DNA from: Pseudomonadota bacterium
GTDB taxonomy: Bacteria; Pseudomonadota; Gammaproteobacteria; Pseudomonadales; Pseudomonadaceae
DNA length: 40,107 nucleotides
Assembly: GCA_023388335.1 (NCBI GenBank)
Contig: JAEWGL010000143.1
Span: 1-40,107, forward strand
Direction: 5' to 3'
Shown piece after piece: positions 31,554 to 39,747 of this stretch (position 1 is its first letter; the number at the start of each line of letters is the position of its first letter). A program made the translations under genes and the position numbers. The notes below the pieces were generated by a model. It ran no database searches. It had not been told where the DNA came from and saw nothing but the letters and a program-made list of their open reading frames with translations.

Positions 31554-33176
31554 ATGTCGGATTACATTCAAGAGCAGGTTACGGCTGCGACCAGCAACAG
31601 CCGGCGAGAAGAACGCAAGATCATTTTCGCGTCATCCCTCGGGACAGTGTTCGAGTGGTATGACTTTTTTCTCTATGGGGCATTGGCAGCGGTCATCAGC
31701 AAGCAGTTCTTCGCTGGGGTGAACGACACCACCGCCTTCATCTTCGCGTTGATGGCCTTCGCCGCGGGCTTCCTGGTGCGGCCCTTCGGCGCCCTGGTGT
31801 TCGGGCGCCTGGGTGACATGATCGGGCGCAAGTACACCTTCCTCATCACCATTGTGCTCATGGGGATTTCGACCTTTGCCGTGGGTCTGCTGCCCACCTA
31901 TGCCAGCATCGGCATCGCGGCGCCCATCATCCTGGTAGTGCTGCGCATGCTCCAGGGCCTGGCGCTGGGCGGGGAATACGGCGGCGCGGCGACCTATGTG
32001 GCCGAGCATGCGCCGCCGGGCAAGCGTGGGTTTCACACCGGCTTCATCCAGTCCACCGCTACCCTTGGCCTGCTACTGTCGCTGATGGTCGTGCTGGGCA
32101 GTCGCTACATCAGTGGCGATGAGTTCGAAACCTGGGGCTGGCGCTTGCCGTTCCTGCTGTCGATCGTGCTGCTGGGTATCTCCACCTGGATTCGCATGAG
32201 CATGCATGAGTCGCCGGCGTTCGTGAAAATGAAAGCCCAAGGCAAGATCAGCAAGTCGCCGATCCGTGAATCCTTCACTTCGTGGCCGAACCTCAAGGTG
32301 GTGCTGACCGCACTCTTCAGCATCAACGCAGGGCAAGCGGTAACCTTCTACACCGCGCAGTTCTACGTGCTGTTCTTCATGACCCAGATGCTCAAGGTGG
32401 ACCCGGCCCAGGCCAATACCCTGCTGATCATCAGCGTGGTGATCGGGGCGCCGTTCTTCGTGTTCTTCGGCTGGTTGTCGGACCGTGTCGGGCGCAAGCC
32501 GATTTTGATGATCGGCCTGCTCCTGGCGACCGTCTGCTATTTCCCCTTGTTCAAGGCCCTGAGCCATTACGCCAACCCGGAGATTGATGCGGCAAGCCGG
32601 CAAGCCCCCATTGTGGTCACCGCCGATCCGCAAGGCTGCACCTTCCAGTTCGATCCGGTCGGCAAGGCGACCTTCGACAGTCCCTGCGACAAGGTCAAGA
32701 CCTTCCTAGTCAAGCAAGGCCTGCCCTACAGCTCGGTAAGCGCCGCCAGCGGCAGCGATGTAGTGGTGAGCGTGGGTGAACAGAAGATCAATGGTTTCGA
32801 CGAGGCAGCCATGCGCGCGGCCATCGACCAGGCCGGCTACCCGGCCAAGGCCGACCCGGCGCAGGTCAACCAGTTCATGGTGGTGGTGCTGATCGTGGCG
32901 ATGATCCTCATCGCGACCATGACCTACGGGCCGTTGGCGGCGGTGATGGTCGAATTGTTCCCCACCCGCATCCGCTATACCTCCATGTCCCTGCCTTACC
33001 ACATTGGCAACGGCTGGTTCGGTGGTTTCCTGCCGACGGTGTCCTTCGCGCTGGTGGTCTACACCGGGGACATCTTCTATGGCTTGTGGTACCCGGTACT
33101 GATTACCGGGATCAGCCTGGTGGTGGGAATCTTCTTCTTGAAGGAGACGCGCGACGTGGATATCGACAAGGTTTGA
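31554..33176 (+). CDS. MHS-type major facilitator transporter
   Basis: A 540-residue membrane protein of the metabolite:proton symporter subfamily. The first segment FEWYDFFLYGALAAVI and the loop GRLGDMIGRKYTFLITI are typical. About twelve membrane segments are present. A long polar insert (about residues 340-440, with NPEIDAASRQAPIVVTADPQ) splits the C-terminal half, a feature I know from this subfamily. The ATG at 31554 follows GAGGA by 8 nt; the frame is open from GTG 31461 but without a ribosome site. It probably imports the substrate of the GMC enzyme. A strong terminator follows. Confidence 0.9.
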   Translation: MSDYIQEQVTAATSNSRREERKIIFASSLGTVFEWYDFFLYGALAAVISKQFFAGVNDTTAFIFALMAFAAGFLVRPFGALVFGRLGDMIGRKYTFLITIVLMGISTFAVGLLPTYASIGIAAPIILVVLRMLQGLALGGEYGGAATYVAEHAPPGKRGFHTGFIQSTATLGLLLSLMVVLGSRYISGDEFETWGWRLPFLLSIVLLGISTWIRMSMHESPAFVKMKAQGKISKSPIRESFTSWPNLKVVLTALFSINAGQAVTFYTAQFYVLFFMTQMLKVDPAQANTLLIISVVIGAPFFVFFGWLSDRVGRKPILMIGLLLATVCYFPLFKALSHYANPEIDAASRQAPIVVTADPQGCTFQFDPVGKATFDSPCDKVKTFLVKQGLPYSSVSAASGSDVVVSVGEQKINGFDEAAMRAAIDQAGYPAKADPAQVNQFMVVVLIVAMILIATMTYGPLAAVMVELFPTRIRYTSMSLPYHIGNGWFGGFLPTVSFALVVYTGDIFYGLWYPVLITGISLVVGIFFLKETRDVDIDKV

Positions 33177-33183
33177 ATCGGCG

Positions 33184-33215
33184 CAAAAAAACCGGCGTAA
33201 AAGCCGGTTTTTTTA
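33184..33215. terminator. Bidirectional rho-independent terminator
   Basis: AAAAAAACCGGC and GCCGGTTTTTTT pair around GTAAAA. It ends the transporter transcript; the A-run would serve the opposite strand, where plsC ends. Between it and 33344 I see only a DnaA box. Confidence 0.9.
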
Positions 33216-33329
33216 TGCCTTGAAAAAAACTTATGCACGATTTCCAGAAAACGGTCATACAGAGAAATAAAAAGCTAAATCAATCAGTTACGACGTTTTT
33301 TCACCGTTAATCCAAAAATTGCACACATG

Positions 33330-33338
33330 TTATCCACA
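33330..33338 (+). promoter_or_regulatory. Perfect DnaA box
   Basis: TTATCCACA matches the consensus exactly. It lies in the intergenic end of the plsC-like gene. Confidence 0.6.
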
Positions 33339-33344
33339 GATGGC

Positions 33345-34115
33345 TCAGGCAATGCCTTCTGCTGGGTTTTGCGCCTCGGCCGGCAGCGAGCCCAACGCCC
33401 GCTGGGTCTGGATATTCCAGGCCGCAACGCGATCATTGAGCTCGGCAACCGCCCTTGGGCCCGTGCCTTGGGCATACATCGGCGCACCGATCACCAGTTC
33501 GATGGTGCCGGGCCGCTTCGCCCAGCCTTGCTTGGGCCAGAACTTACCGGCGTTGTGCGCGATCGGCAGCACCGGGAGCTCGGCATTGACGGCCAGAGCG
33601 CTACCACTGCGGGAGAACTTGCCGATCTGGCCATAGGGCACACGAGTGCCTTCGGGGAAAATCAGCACCCAGACTTTCTCCTTGAGCAGCTTGTCACCCT
33701 TGCTGGCGACCTGACGCAGCGCTTCCTTGGGATTGTCACGGTCGATCGCGATCGGTCGCAGCATGGCCATCGCCCACCCGAAGAACGGCACGAACAGGAG
33801 CTCGCGCTTGAGCACCTGGCTCAGCGGTTGGAAATGCGCCGAGAGGAAGAAAGTTTCCCACGTGCTCTGGTGGTTCGCGACAATCACGCAGGGATCGCGA
33901 GGCACGTTCTCGGCGCCGGTCACCTTGACCTTGATACCGAGGAACACGCGGGCCAGCACCAGCGCGAAGCGGCACCAGTAGACGTTGATGAAACGGTAGC
34001 GCGCGCGAAATGGCAAGAAAGGCGCGATAAAGAAGCTCAGGGTGCACCACAGCAGCGAACTGGTACCCAACAGCAGGTAAAAAAGAAAGATTCTGATCGC
34101 CTGCAGCATCGACAT
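33345..34115 (-). CDS. plsC: 1-acyl-sn-glycerol-3-phosphate acyltransferase
   Basis: This enzyme adds the second acyl chain to make phosphatidic acid in phospholipid synthesis. The 256-residue protein has an N-terminal hydrophobic anchor (IRIFLFYLLLGTSSLLW), the catalytic NHQSTWE motif (HX4E variant of HX4D), and FPEGTR with KFSRSGSALA after it. I chose ATG 34115 (MSMLQAIR), which matches the start I remember in pseudomonads; the frame is open to GTG 34175. It follows gmhB closely, and the pair joins glyS and glyQ in one probable transcription unit. Pseudomonads have several such acyltransferases, so the symbol is by family. Confidence 0.88.
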   Translation of the reverse strand: MSMLQAIRIFLFYLLLGTSSLLWCTLSFFIAPFLPFRARYRFINVYWCRFALVLARVFLGIKVKVTGAENVPRDPCVIVANHQSTWETFFLSAHFQPLSQVLKRELLFVPFFGWAMAMLRPIAIDRDNPKEALRQVASKGDKLLKEKVWVLIFPEGTRVPYGQIGKFSRSGSALAVNAELPVLPIAHNAGKFWPKQGWAKRPGTIELVIGAPMYAQGTGPRAVAELNDRVAAWNIQTQRALGSLPAEAQNPAEGIA

Positions 34116-34174
34116 AGTGGCATGCACCGTTGCGGGTCGTGCCCGCCTAAAGGAAAGTGCGCCTGTAAGGCGCA

Positions 34175-34708
34175 CTATTGTTGAATAAGTTCTCTGGCGA
34201 CGGCCGCCAGATCATCGAACACCAGGGTTTTTTCAGAAACGCCCTTGCTCAGGGTGCGTTCGCCTTTTCCGGTTTTTACCAGAACAGGTTGTGCATCGAC
34301 GGTCAGCGCGGCGTCCAGGTCACCCTGGCTGTCACCGACGAACCATACACCGCTCAGCGTGACCCGGTAATGCTCGGCAATTGCCAGCAGCATGCCGGGC
34401 TTTGGCTTGCGGCAATCGCAGCCCAGGTCCGGCCCGTGCGGACAATGCACGATCAACCCGACCTCGCCACCCGCCTCGGCCACCAGCGCGCGCAGGCGCG
34501 CGTGCATGGCCTCGAGGGTGGCCAGGGGGAAGTAGCCCCGGGCAATGCCGGACTGGTTGGTGGCCACGGCCACCGTCCAGCCCGCCTTGCTCAACTGCGC
34601 GATGGCCTCGATCGAGCCTGGGATGGGTATCCATTCATCCAGCGACTTGATGTAAGCGTCGGAGTCCTGGTTGATCACTCCGTCCCGATCAAGAATCAGC
34701 AGTTTCAA
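34175..34708 (-). CDS. gmhB: D-glycero-beta-D-manno-heptose-1,7-bisphosphate 7-phosphatase
   Basis: GmhB removes the 7-phosphate in the ADP-heptose pathway for the LPS inner core. The 177-residue HAD-type phosphatase has the nucleophile motif LDRDGVIN (D7, D9), the second motif VATNQSG (about 48-54), the zinc-binding set C89, H91, C97 and C99 (HCPHGPDLGCDC), and the late GDSQGDLDAA. Length and motifs are normal. It lies 3 bp after the glyS stop on the same strand, so it is probably co-transcribed with glyQS and plsC. Confidence 0.95.
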   Translation of the reverse strand: MKLLILDRDGVINQDSDAYIKSLDEWIPIPGSIEAIAQLSKAGWTVAVATNQSGIARGYFPLATLEAMHARLRALVAEAGGEVGLIVHCPHGPDLGCDCRKPKPGMLLAIAEHYRVTLSGVWFVGDSQGDLDAALTVDAQPVLVKTGKGERTLSKGVSEKTLVFDDLAAVARELIQQ

Positions 34709-34711
34709 GGC

Positions 34712-36766
34712 TTACCCCAGCAGCGAGATGTCAGCCACACCCAGGAACAGACCGCGCAGGCGGCTGAGCAAGGCATAGCGGTTGGCACGTACGTTGGCGT
34801 CATCGGCATTGACCATCACCGCCTCGAAGAACGCATCGACCGGCTCGCGCAGCGCGGCCAGGCGCGCCAGCGATTCGCTGTACTGGCGCGCAGCAGCCAT
34901 GGGCTGCACGGCCTGGTCGGCTTGCTGGATAGCCGAGTACAGGGAGAACTCGTTGGCGTTGTCGAAGTACTTCGGCTCGACCTGAGGGGCGATGGCGCCC
35001 TCGGCCTTGCCCAGCAGGTTCGACACACGCTTGTTCACCGCGGCCAGGGCCTCGGCTTCGGGCAGCTGGCGGAACGCCTGGACGGCTTGCACGCGCTGGT
35101 CGAAGTCCAGTGCCGAACCTGGCTTGAGGGCACGCACCGAGAGGTAGGTGGCAACGTCGATGCCTTCGTCTTCATAGCGCGCGCGCAGGCGGTCGAAGAC
35201 GAATTCCAGCACCTGGTCGGCCAGGCCTGCGGCCTTGACCTTGCTGCCGAACTGGGCGACGGCGAAACTCACCGCGTCGTCCAGGTCCAGGTCCAGCTGC
35301 TTGTCGATCAGGATGCGCAGCACGCCAAGAGCGGCCCGGCGCAGGGCGTACGGGTCCTTGCTGCCGGTCGGCAGCATGCCGATACCGAAGATGCCGACCA
35401 GGGTGTCGAGCTTGTCGGCGATGGCCACGGCGGCACCGGTGAGGGTCTGCGGCAGCTCGGCTCCGGCACCGCGTGGCATGTACTGCTCGTTCAGGGCCAG
35501 GGCGACGTCTTGCGGCTCACCGTCGTTGAGGGCGTAGTAGTAACCGGCCACGCCTTGCATCTCCGGGAACTCGCCGACCATCTCGGTGGCCAGGTCGCAC
35601 TTGGACAGCAGGCCGGCGCGCGCGGCGCGCTGAGCGTCGCCGCCGATGCGTGGGGCGATGTAGGCAGCCAGCTTCGACACGCGCTCGGCCTTGTCGAAAA
35701 CGCTGCCCAGCTGGGCCTGGAATACGACGTTGCGCAGGCGCTCGTTGAAGCTTTCCAGCGGCTGCTTCTTGTCCTGCTTGAAGAAGAACTCGGCATCGGT
35801 CAGGCGTGGACGCACGACCTTTTCGTTACCGTGCACGATCTGCTGCGGGTCGCGGCTCTCGACGTTGGCCACGGTGATGAAACGCGGCAGCAGCTTGCCT
35901 TCGCTGTCGAGCAGGCAGAAGTACTTCTGGTTGTCCTGCATGGTGATGATCAGGGCTTCCTGAGGCACGTCCAGGAAGCGCTCCTCGAAGGAGCAGACCA
36001 GCGGCACAGGCCATTCGACCAAGGCGGTCACTTCATCGAGCAGCGCCGGCGGTACGATGGCGGTGCCTTCCTGTTGCTGGGCCAGCTCGGCGGTGCGCTT
36101 GCTGATCAGCTCGCGACGCTCGGCGAAGTCGGCCAGCACGTAGGCCTTGCGCAGGTCTTCGGCGTAGTTGGCCGGCGCGCTGATGGTGACGTCTTCGGGA
36201 TGGTGGAAGCGGTGGCCACGGGACACGCGCCCAGCTTGCTGCGCGAGCAGCGTGCAGTCGACCACTTCCTCACCCAGGAGCATGACCAGCCACTGGGTCG
36301 GGCGCACGAACTCTTCCTTGCGCGCACCCCAGCGCATGCGCTTGGGGATCGGCAGGTCGTTGAGCGAGTCCTCGACGATGGTCGGCAGCAGGCTGACGGT
36401 CGCCTTGCCCGGGATATGCTGGGAGAAACGCAGCTTGGCGCCGCTCTGGTCGATTTCCGAAAGCTCCACGCCGCACTTCTTGGCAAAGCCCAGGGCGGCC
36501 TGGGTCGGGTTGCCTTCGGCGTCGAACGCGGCCTGGCGGGGCGGGCCGTCGACATTGATGCTGCGGTCCGGCTGCTGGGTGTCCAGGTCACGGATGAGTA
36601 CGGCCAGGCGGCGCGGCGCGGCATAGACCTGCTTGCCGGTGTAGTTCAGGCCGGCAGCCTGCAAGCCTTTCTCGATGCCCGCCAAAAAGGCATCGCCCAG
36701 GCTTGCGAGTGCCTTGGGTGGCAGCTCTTCGGTGCCCAGTTCGACCAGAAAATCTTGAGCACTCAT
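34712..36766 (-). CDS. glyS: Glycine-tRNA ligase beta subunit
   Basis: The beta subunit of the bacterial alpha2-beta2 glycyl-tRNA synthetase, which binds tRNA and joins glycine to it with GlyQ. The 684-residue protein starts FLVELGTEELPPKALASLGD and continues with typical blocks (GNEKVVRPRLTDAEFFFKQD; MQGVAGYYYALNDGE; an ALRRAALGVLRIL region near 475). The C-terminal region resembles an anticodon-binding domain. The start overlaps the glyQ stop by 4 nt. Full length and undisturbed. A very long frame on the other strand here is only a GC-rich shadow. Confidence 0.97.
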   Translation of the reverse strand: MSAQDFLVELGTEELPPKALASLGDAFLAGIEKGLQAAGLNYTGKQVYAAPRRLAVLIRDLDTQQPDRSINVDGPPRQAAFDAEGNPTQAALGFAKKCGVELSEIDQSGAKLRFSQHIPGKATVSLLPTIVEDSLNDLPIPKRMRWGARKEEFVRPTQWLVMLLGEEVVDCTLLAQQAGRVSRGHRFHHPEDVTISAPANYAEDLRKAYVLADFAERRELISKRTAELAQQQEGTAIVPPALLDEVTALVEWPVPLVCSFEERFLDVPQEALIITMQDNQKYFCLLDSEGKLLPRFITVANVESRDPQQIVHGNEKVVRPRLTDAEFFFKQDKKQPLESFNERLRNVVFQAQLGSVFDKAERVSKLAAYIAPRIGGDAQRAARAGLLSKCDLATEMVGEFPEMQGVAGYYYALNDGEPQDVALALNEQYMPRGAGAELPQTLTGAAVAIADKLDTLVGIFGIGMLPTGSKDPYALRRAALGVLRILIDKQLDLDLDDAVSFAVAQFGSKVKAAGLADQVLEFVFDRLRARYEDEGIDVATYLSVRALKPGSALDFDQRVQAVQAFRQLPEAEALAAVNKRVSNLLGKAEGAIAPQVEPKYFDNANEFSLYSAIQQADQAVQPMAAARQYSESLARLAALREPVDAFFEAVMVNADDANVRANRYALLSRLRGLFLGVADISLLG

Positions 36767-37719
36767 TGTGCAGCCTCCAGCTTAGCCAACACTTCGTCAC
36801 GCAATTGGGGGGACGCCATCGGGAAGCCCAGCTTGGCGCGGGCCTGCAGGTAGCTTTGCGCCACGGCCCGGGCCAGGGTCCGCACACGCAGGATGTAACG
36901 CTGGCGCTCGGTCACCGAGATGGCGCGGCGGGCGTCGAGCAGGTTGAAGGTGTGGGAAGCCTTCAGGACCATTTCATAGGTCGGCAGCGGCAGCTCCAGC
37001 TCGATCAGGCGGTTGGCTTCGCTCTCGTAGAAATCGAACAGCTCGAACAGTTTCTCGACGTTGGCGTGCTCGAAGTTGTAGGTCGACTGTTCCACTTCGT
37101 TCTGGTGGAACACATCGCCATAGGTCACCTTGCCGAAGGGGCCATCGGTCCAGACCAGGTCGTAGACCGAGTCGACGCCCTGCAGGTACATGGCCAGGCG
37201 CTCCAGGCCGTAGGTGATCTCTCCGGTGACAGGCATGCACTCGATGCCTCCCACTTGCTGGAAGTAGGTGAACTGGGTGACTTCCATGCCATTGAGCCAG
37301 ATTTCCCAGCCCAGACCCCAGGCGCCGAGGGTCGGCGATTCCCAGTTGTCTTCGACGAAGCGCACGTCATGCACCAGGGGGTCGAGGCCGATGGCTTTCA
37401 GCGAGCCCAGGTACAGCTCCTGGAAGTTGGCCGGGTTCGGCTTGAGGACCACCTGGAACTGGTAGTAGTGCTGCAGGCGGTTGGGGTTTTCGCCATACCG
37501 TCCGTCCGCCGGGCGACGGCTGGGCTGCACGTAGGCGGCGTTCCAGGTCTCTGGACCGACGGCGCGCAGGAAGGTGGCAGTATGGAAAGTGCCGGCGCCT
37601 ACTTCCATATCGTAGGGCTGAAGTACCACACAACCTTGCTCTGCCCAGTACTGTTGCAGGGCGAGGATCAGGTCTTGGAAGGTACGCACGGCTGGCGTAG
37701 GCTGGCTCACGAAATTCAC
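36763..37719 (-). CDS. glyQ: Glycine-tRNA ligase alpha subunit
   Basis: The catalytic subunit that makes glycyl-adenylate. The 318-residue protein has the characteristic TFQDLILALQQYWAEQGCVV start, the motif AYVQPSRRPADGRYGENPNR, and EMEVTQFTYFQQVGGIECMP-like blocks further on. It is the first gene of the leftward operon glyQ-glyS-gmhB-plsC. No T-box or other leader structure was noticed between it and the divergent tag gene, 73 bp away. Confidence 0.97.
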   Translation of the reverse strand: MNFVSQPTPAVRTFQDLILALQQYWAEQGCVVLQPYDMEVGAGTFHTATFLRAVGPETWNAAYVQPSRRPADGRYGENPNRLQHYYQFQVVLKPNPANFQELYLGSLKAIGLDPLVHDVRFVEDNWESPTLGAWGLGWEIWLNGMEVTQFTYFQQVGGIECMPVTGEITYGLERLAMYLQGVDSVYDLVWTDGPFGKVTYGDVFHQNEVEQSTYNFEHANVEKLFELFDFYESEANRLIELELPLPTYEMVLKASHTFNLLDARRAISVTERQRYILRVRTLARAVAQSYLQARAKLGFPMASPQLRDEVLAKLEAAQ

Positions 37720-37792
37720 CTGTATCTAGGGCTGCGAATGTAAAGAGCGGGAGTATAACCCGATTCGCGCGGCCCTCTACCCATGGAGCCTT

Positions 37793-38344
37793 ATGCCACG
37801 CTGCTTTTGGTGCACCGACGATCCGCTTTACCAGGCCTACCATGACCGCGAGTGGGGCATGCCACAGCGCGATCCGGCGGTGCTGTTCGAGATGCTGCTG
37901 CTCGAAGGCTTCCAGGCCGGGCTCTCATGGATCACCGTGCTGAAAAAGCGCGAGCGCTATCGCACTGTGCTGTACGGCTTCGATCCCCAGCAACTGGCGC
38001 AGATGAGTGACGAGCGCATCGAGGAACTGATGCTCGACCCAGGCATCATCCGCAACCGCCTCAAGCTCAAGGCCGCGCGGCGCAATGCCCAGGCCTGGCT
38101 GGCGCTGGACGCGCCGGCCGAGTGGCTGTGGTCGTTCGTTGGCGGTGAGCCCAAGGTCAATCATTTTCGCGAGCGCAGCGACGTGCCGGCGGTGACGGAC
38201 GAGGCCAAGGCCATGAGCAAGGCGTTGCGCAAGGCCGGCTTCACCTTCGTGGGCCCGACCATCTGCTACGCCTTCATGCAGGCTACCGGCATGGTCATGG
38301 ATCACACCATCGATTGCGATCGCTACCTCGCACTGCTGCCCTGA
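37793..38344 (+). CDS. tag: DNA-3-methyladenine glycosylase I
   Basis: Tag removes 3-methyladenine from alkylated DNA. The 183-residue protein starts RCFWCTDDPLYQAYHDREWG, with C4 and H17 of the zinc site and the C-terminal MDHTIDCDRY supplying the other ligands. The segment FEMLLLEGFQAGLSWITVLK holds the conserved glutamate. Divergent from glyQ and followed 40 bp later by the lipid A acyltransferase gene, probably in one transcript. Confidence 0.96.
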   Translation: MPRCFWCTDDPLYQAYHDREWGMPQRDPAVLFEMLLLEGFQAGLSWITVLKKRERYRTVLYGFDPQQLAQMSDERIEELMLDPGIIRNRLKLKAARRNAQAWLALDAPAEWLWSFVGGEPKVNHFRERSDVPAVTDEAKAMSKALRKAGFTFVGPTICYAFMQATGMVMDHTIDCDRYLALLP

Positions 38345-38383
38345 GGGTTTACAATGCGCGGCTTGCAGAAAAAGGAACCAGCC

Positions 38384-38392
38384 TGTGGATAA
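38384..38392 (-). promoter_or_regulatory. Perfect DnaA box over the acyltransferase start codon
   Basis: TGTGGATAA is the complement of TTATCCACA. It overlaps the GTG start at 38385. Confidence 0.55.
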
Positions 38393-39272
38393 ATTCAAGG
38401 GTGCCCTGATGGTCGGGGCGCTGCGATTGTTCGCCAAGCTCCCCTGGGGCGCGGTGCAGCGTGTCGGTGCCGGCATCGGCTGGCTGATGTGGAAAGTCCC
38501 CAACAGCTCCCGCGAGGTGGTGCGGATCAACCTGGCCAAGTGTTTCCCGCAGATGGACCCGGCGGCCCGCGAGCAGCTGGTCGGTCGTGCGCTGATGGAC
38601 ATTGGCAAGTCGTTCACCGAAAGCGCCTGCGCCTGGATCTGGCCGGCTGACCGCTCGCTGGCGCTGGTGCGCGAGGTGCAAGGCCTGGAGGTGCTGGAGC
38701 AGGCCCTGGCCTCGGGCAAGGGCGTGGTCGGCATCACCAGCCACCTGGGCAACTGGGAAGTGCTCAACCACTTCTATTGCAGCCAGTGCAAACCGATCAT
38801 CTTCTACCGTCCGCCCAAGCTCAAGGCGGTGGACGACCTGTTGCGCGAGCAGCGTGTGCAGTTGGGTAATCGCGTGGCGCCGTCGACCAAGGAAGGCATT
38901 CTGAGCATCATCAAGGAAGTGCGTCGCGGCGGCCAGGTGGGCATTCCCGCCGACCCTGAGCCCGCGGAATCGGCCGGCGTCTTCGTGCCTTTCCTTGGCA
39001 CCCAGGCCCTGACCAGCAAGTTCGTGCCGAACATGCTCGCCGGCGGCAAGGCGGTCGGCGTGTTCCTGCATGCCCTGCGCCTGCCGGACGGCTCCGGATT
39101 CAAGGTGATCCTCGAGGCGGCGCCCGAGGCCATGTACAGCGAAGACACCGCCACCGCGGCGGCGGCCATGAGCCAGGTGATCGAGCGATATGTGCGCGAA
39201 TACCCAAGCCAGTACATGTGGAGCATGAAGCGCTTCAAGAAGCGCCCGGCCGGGGAAGCGCGCTGGTATTGA
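38385..39272 (+). CDS. Lipid A late acyltransferase (LpxL/HtrB-like)
   Basis: A 295-residue enzyme that adds a secondary acyl chain to lipid A at the inner membrane. It has the HX4E-type motif HLGNWE (about 121-126), the RPPKLKAVD segment, and an IPADPEPAESAG loop with FLGTQALTSKF. Near the start LFAKLPWGAVQRVGAGIGWL suggests a membrane-associated helix. The GTG at 38385 follows AAAGGAA by 8 nt. It comes after tag on the same strand. Pseudomonads carry more than one LpxL/HtrB homologue, so I leave the symbol blank. Confidence 0.9.
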   Translation: MDKFKGALMVGALRLFAKLPWGAVQRVGAGIGWLMWKVPNSSREVVRINLAKCFPQMDPAAREQLVGRALMDIGKSFTESACAWIWPADRSLALVREVQGLEVLEQALASGKGVVGITSHLGNWEVLNHFYCSQCKPIIFYRPPKLKAVDDLLREQRVQLGNRVAPSTKEGILSIIKEVRRGGQVGIPADPEPAESAGVFVPFLGTQALTSKFVPNMLAGGKAVGVFLHALRLPDGSGFKVILEAAPEAMYSEDTATAAAAMSQVIERYVREYPSQYMWSMKRFKKRPAGEARWY

Positions 39273-39276
39273 GATC

Positions 39277-39299
39277 GCATGCATCCGGAGGATGCATGC
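39277..39299. terminator. Hairpin after the lipid A acyltransferase gene
   Basis: GCATGCATCC and GGATGCATGC flank GGA, 5 bp past the stop. No T-tract follows, so it may only protect the mRNA end. Confidence 0.6.
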
Positions 39300-39302
39300 T
39301 GG

Positions 39303-39390
39303 GCCTGTGGGAGCAACGGTCTTTGCCATGTCAGTGCCGGCCGCTTCGCGGCGGTCCGGCGTCCCGGCACAAGGCGCGCTCCTACAGGGT
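39303..39390. repeat. REP-like intergenic repeat of Pseudomonas type
   Basis: The stretch contains CCTGTGGGAGC, GCCGGCCGCTTCGCGGC and GCGCTCCTACAGG. These elements are typical of P. putida-group REP sequences, here as an inverted pair between two convergent genes. Confidence 0.75.
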
Positions 39391-39427
39391 GGTGCCGCGC
39401 TTGCAGGCTTTGTATTTCACCGCACGA

Positions 39428-39736
39428 TCAAACCTTGTCCAGCTTCTTCAGAAACACCGTCATCTCCTTCTCGGCCTGCTTGTCCCCGTGGGCGCGGGCG
39501 GCGTCCAGCCCTTGCTGCCACGCCAACCGCGCAGCCACGAGGTCACCCTGCACTTGATACGCCTTGCCCAGCAGCTTCCATGCGGCGGAATACTTGGGGT
39601 CGAATTCGACGCAGCGGGCCAAGTGCACCGCCGCCTCGGCACCGTTGCCTTCGTCGAGCCAGGCCTTGCCCAGGCCGAAGCGCAGCAGGGCGTTATCCAC
39701 ACCCTTGGCCAGCATCTTTTCCAGCGACTCGCGCAT
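39428..39736 (-). CDS. Small tetratricopeptide-repeat protein
   Basis: A 102-residue all-helical protein with two to three TPR units (LLRFGLGKAWLDEGNGAEAA; AAWKLLGKAYQVQGDLVAAR; then a capping helix). TPR proteins bind other proteins; the partner is unknown. The gene is conserved between the lipid A acyltransferase and trkA in pseudomonads, as I remember. It starts 11 bp after the trkA stop on the same strand, so it is probably co-transcribed with trkA. A DnaA box lies within it (39693-39701). Confidence 0.85.
   Translation of the reverse strand: MRESLEKMLAKGVDNALLRFGLGKAWLDEGNGAEAAVHLARCVEFDPKYSAAWKLLGKAYQVQGDLVAARLAWQQGLDAARAHGDKQAEKEMTVFLKKLDKV
39693..39701 (+). promoter_or_regulatory. 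Perfect DnaA box inside the TPR gene
   Basis: TTATCCACA, exact consensus. Confidence 0.5.
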
Positions 39737-39747
39737 TTCGGTTTCTC

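Noticed and set aside
34178..36853. An 891-codon open frame on the + strand
   Set aside because: It is antisense to gmhB and glyS, whose conserved protein motifs are clear. Long antisense frames are common in GC-rich Pseudomonas genes.
36703..37743. A 346-codon open frame on the + strand
   Set aside because: Antisense to glyQ, which has all its family motifs.
37720..37792. T-box or other leader before glyQ
   Set aside because: Only 73 bp between divergent genes and no fitting structure; T-boxes are not expected for this gene in pseudomonads.
38349..39329. A 326-codon open frame on the - strand
   Set aside because: Antisense to the lipid A acyltransferase gene; shadow composition.
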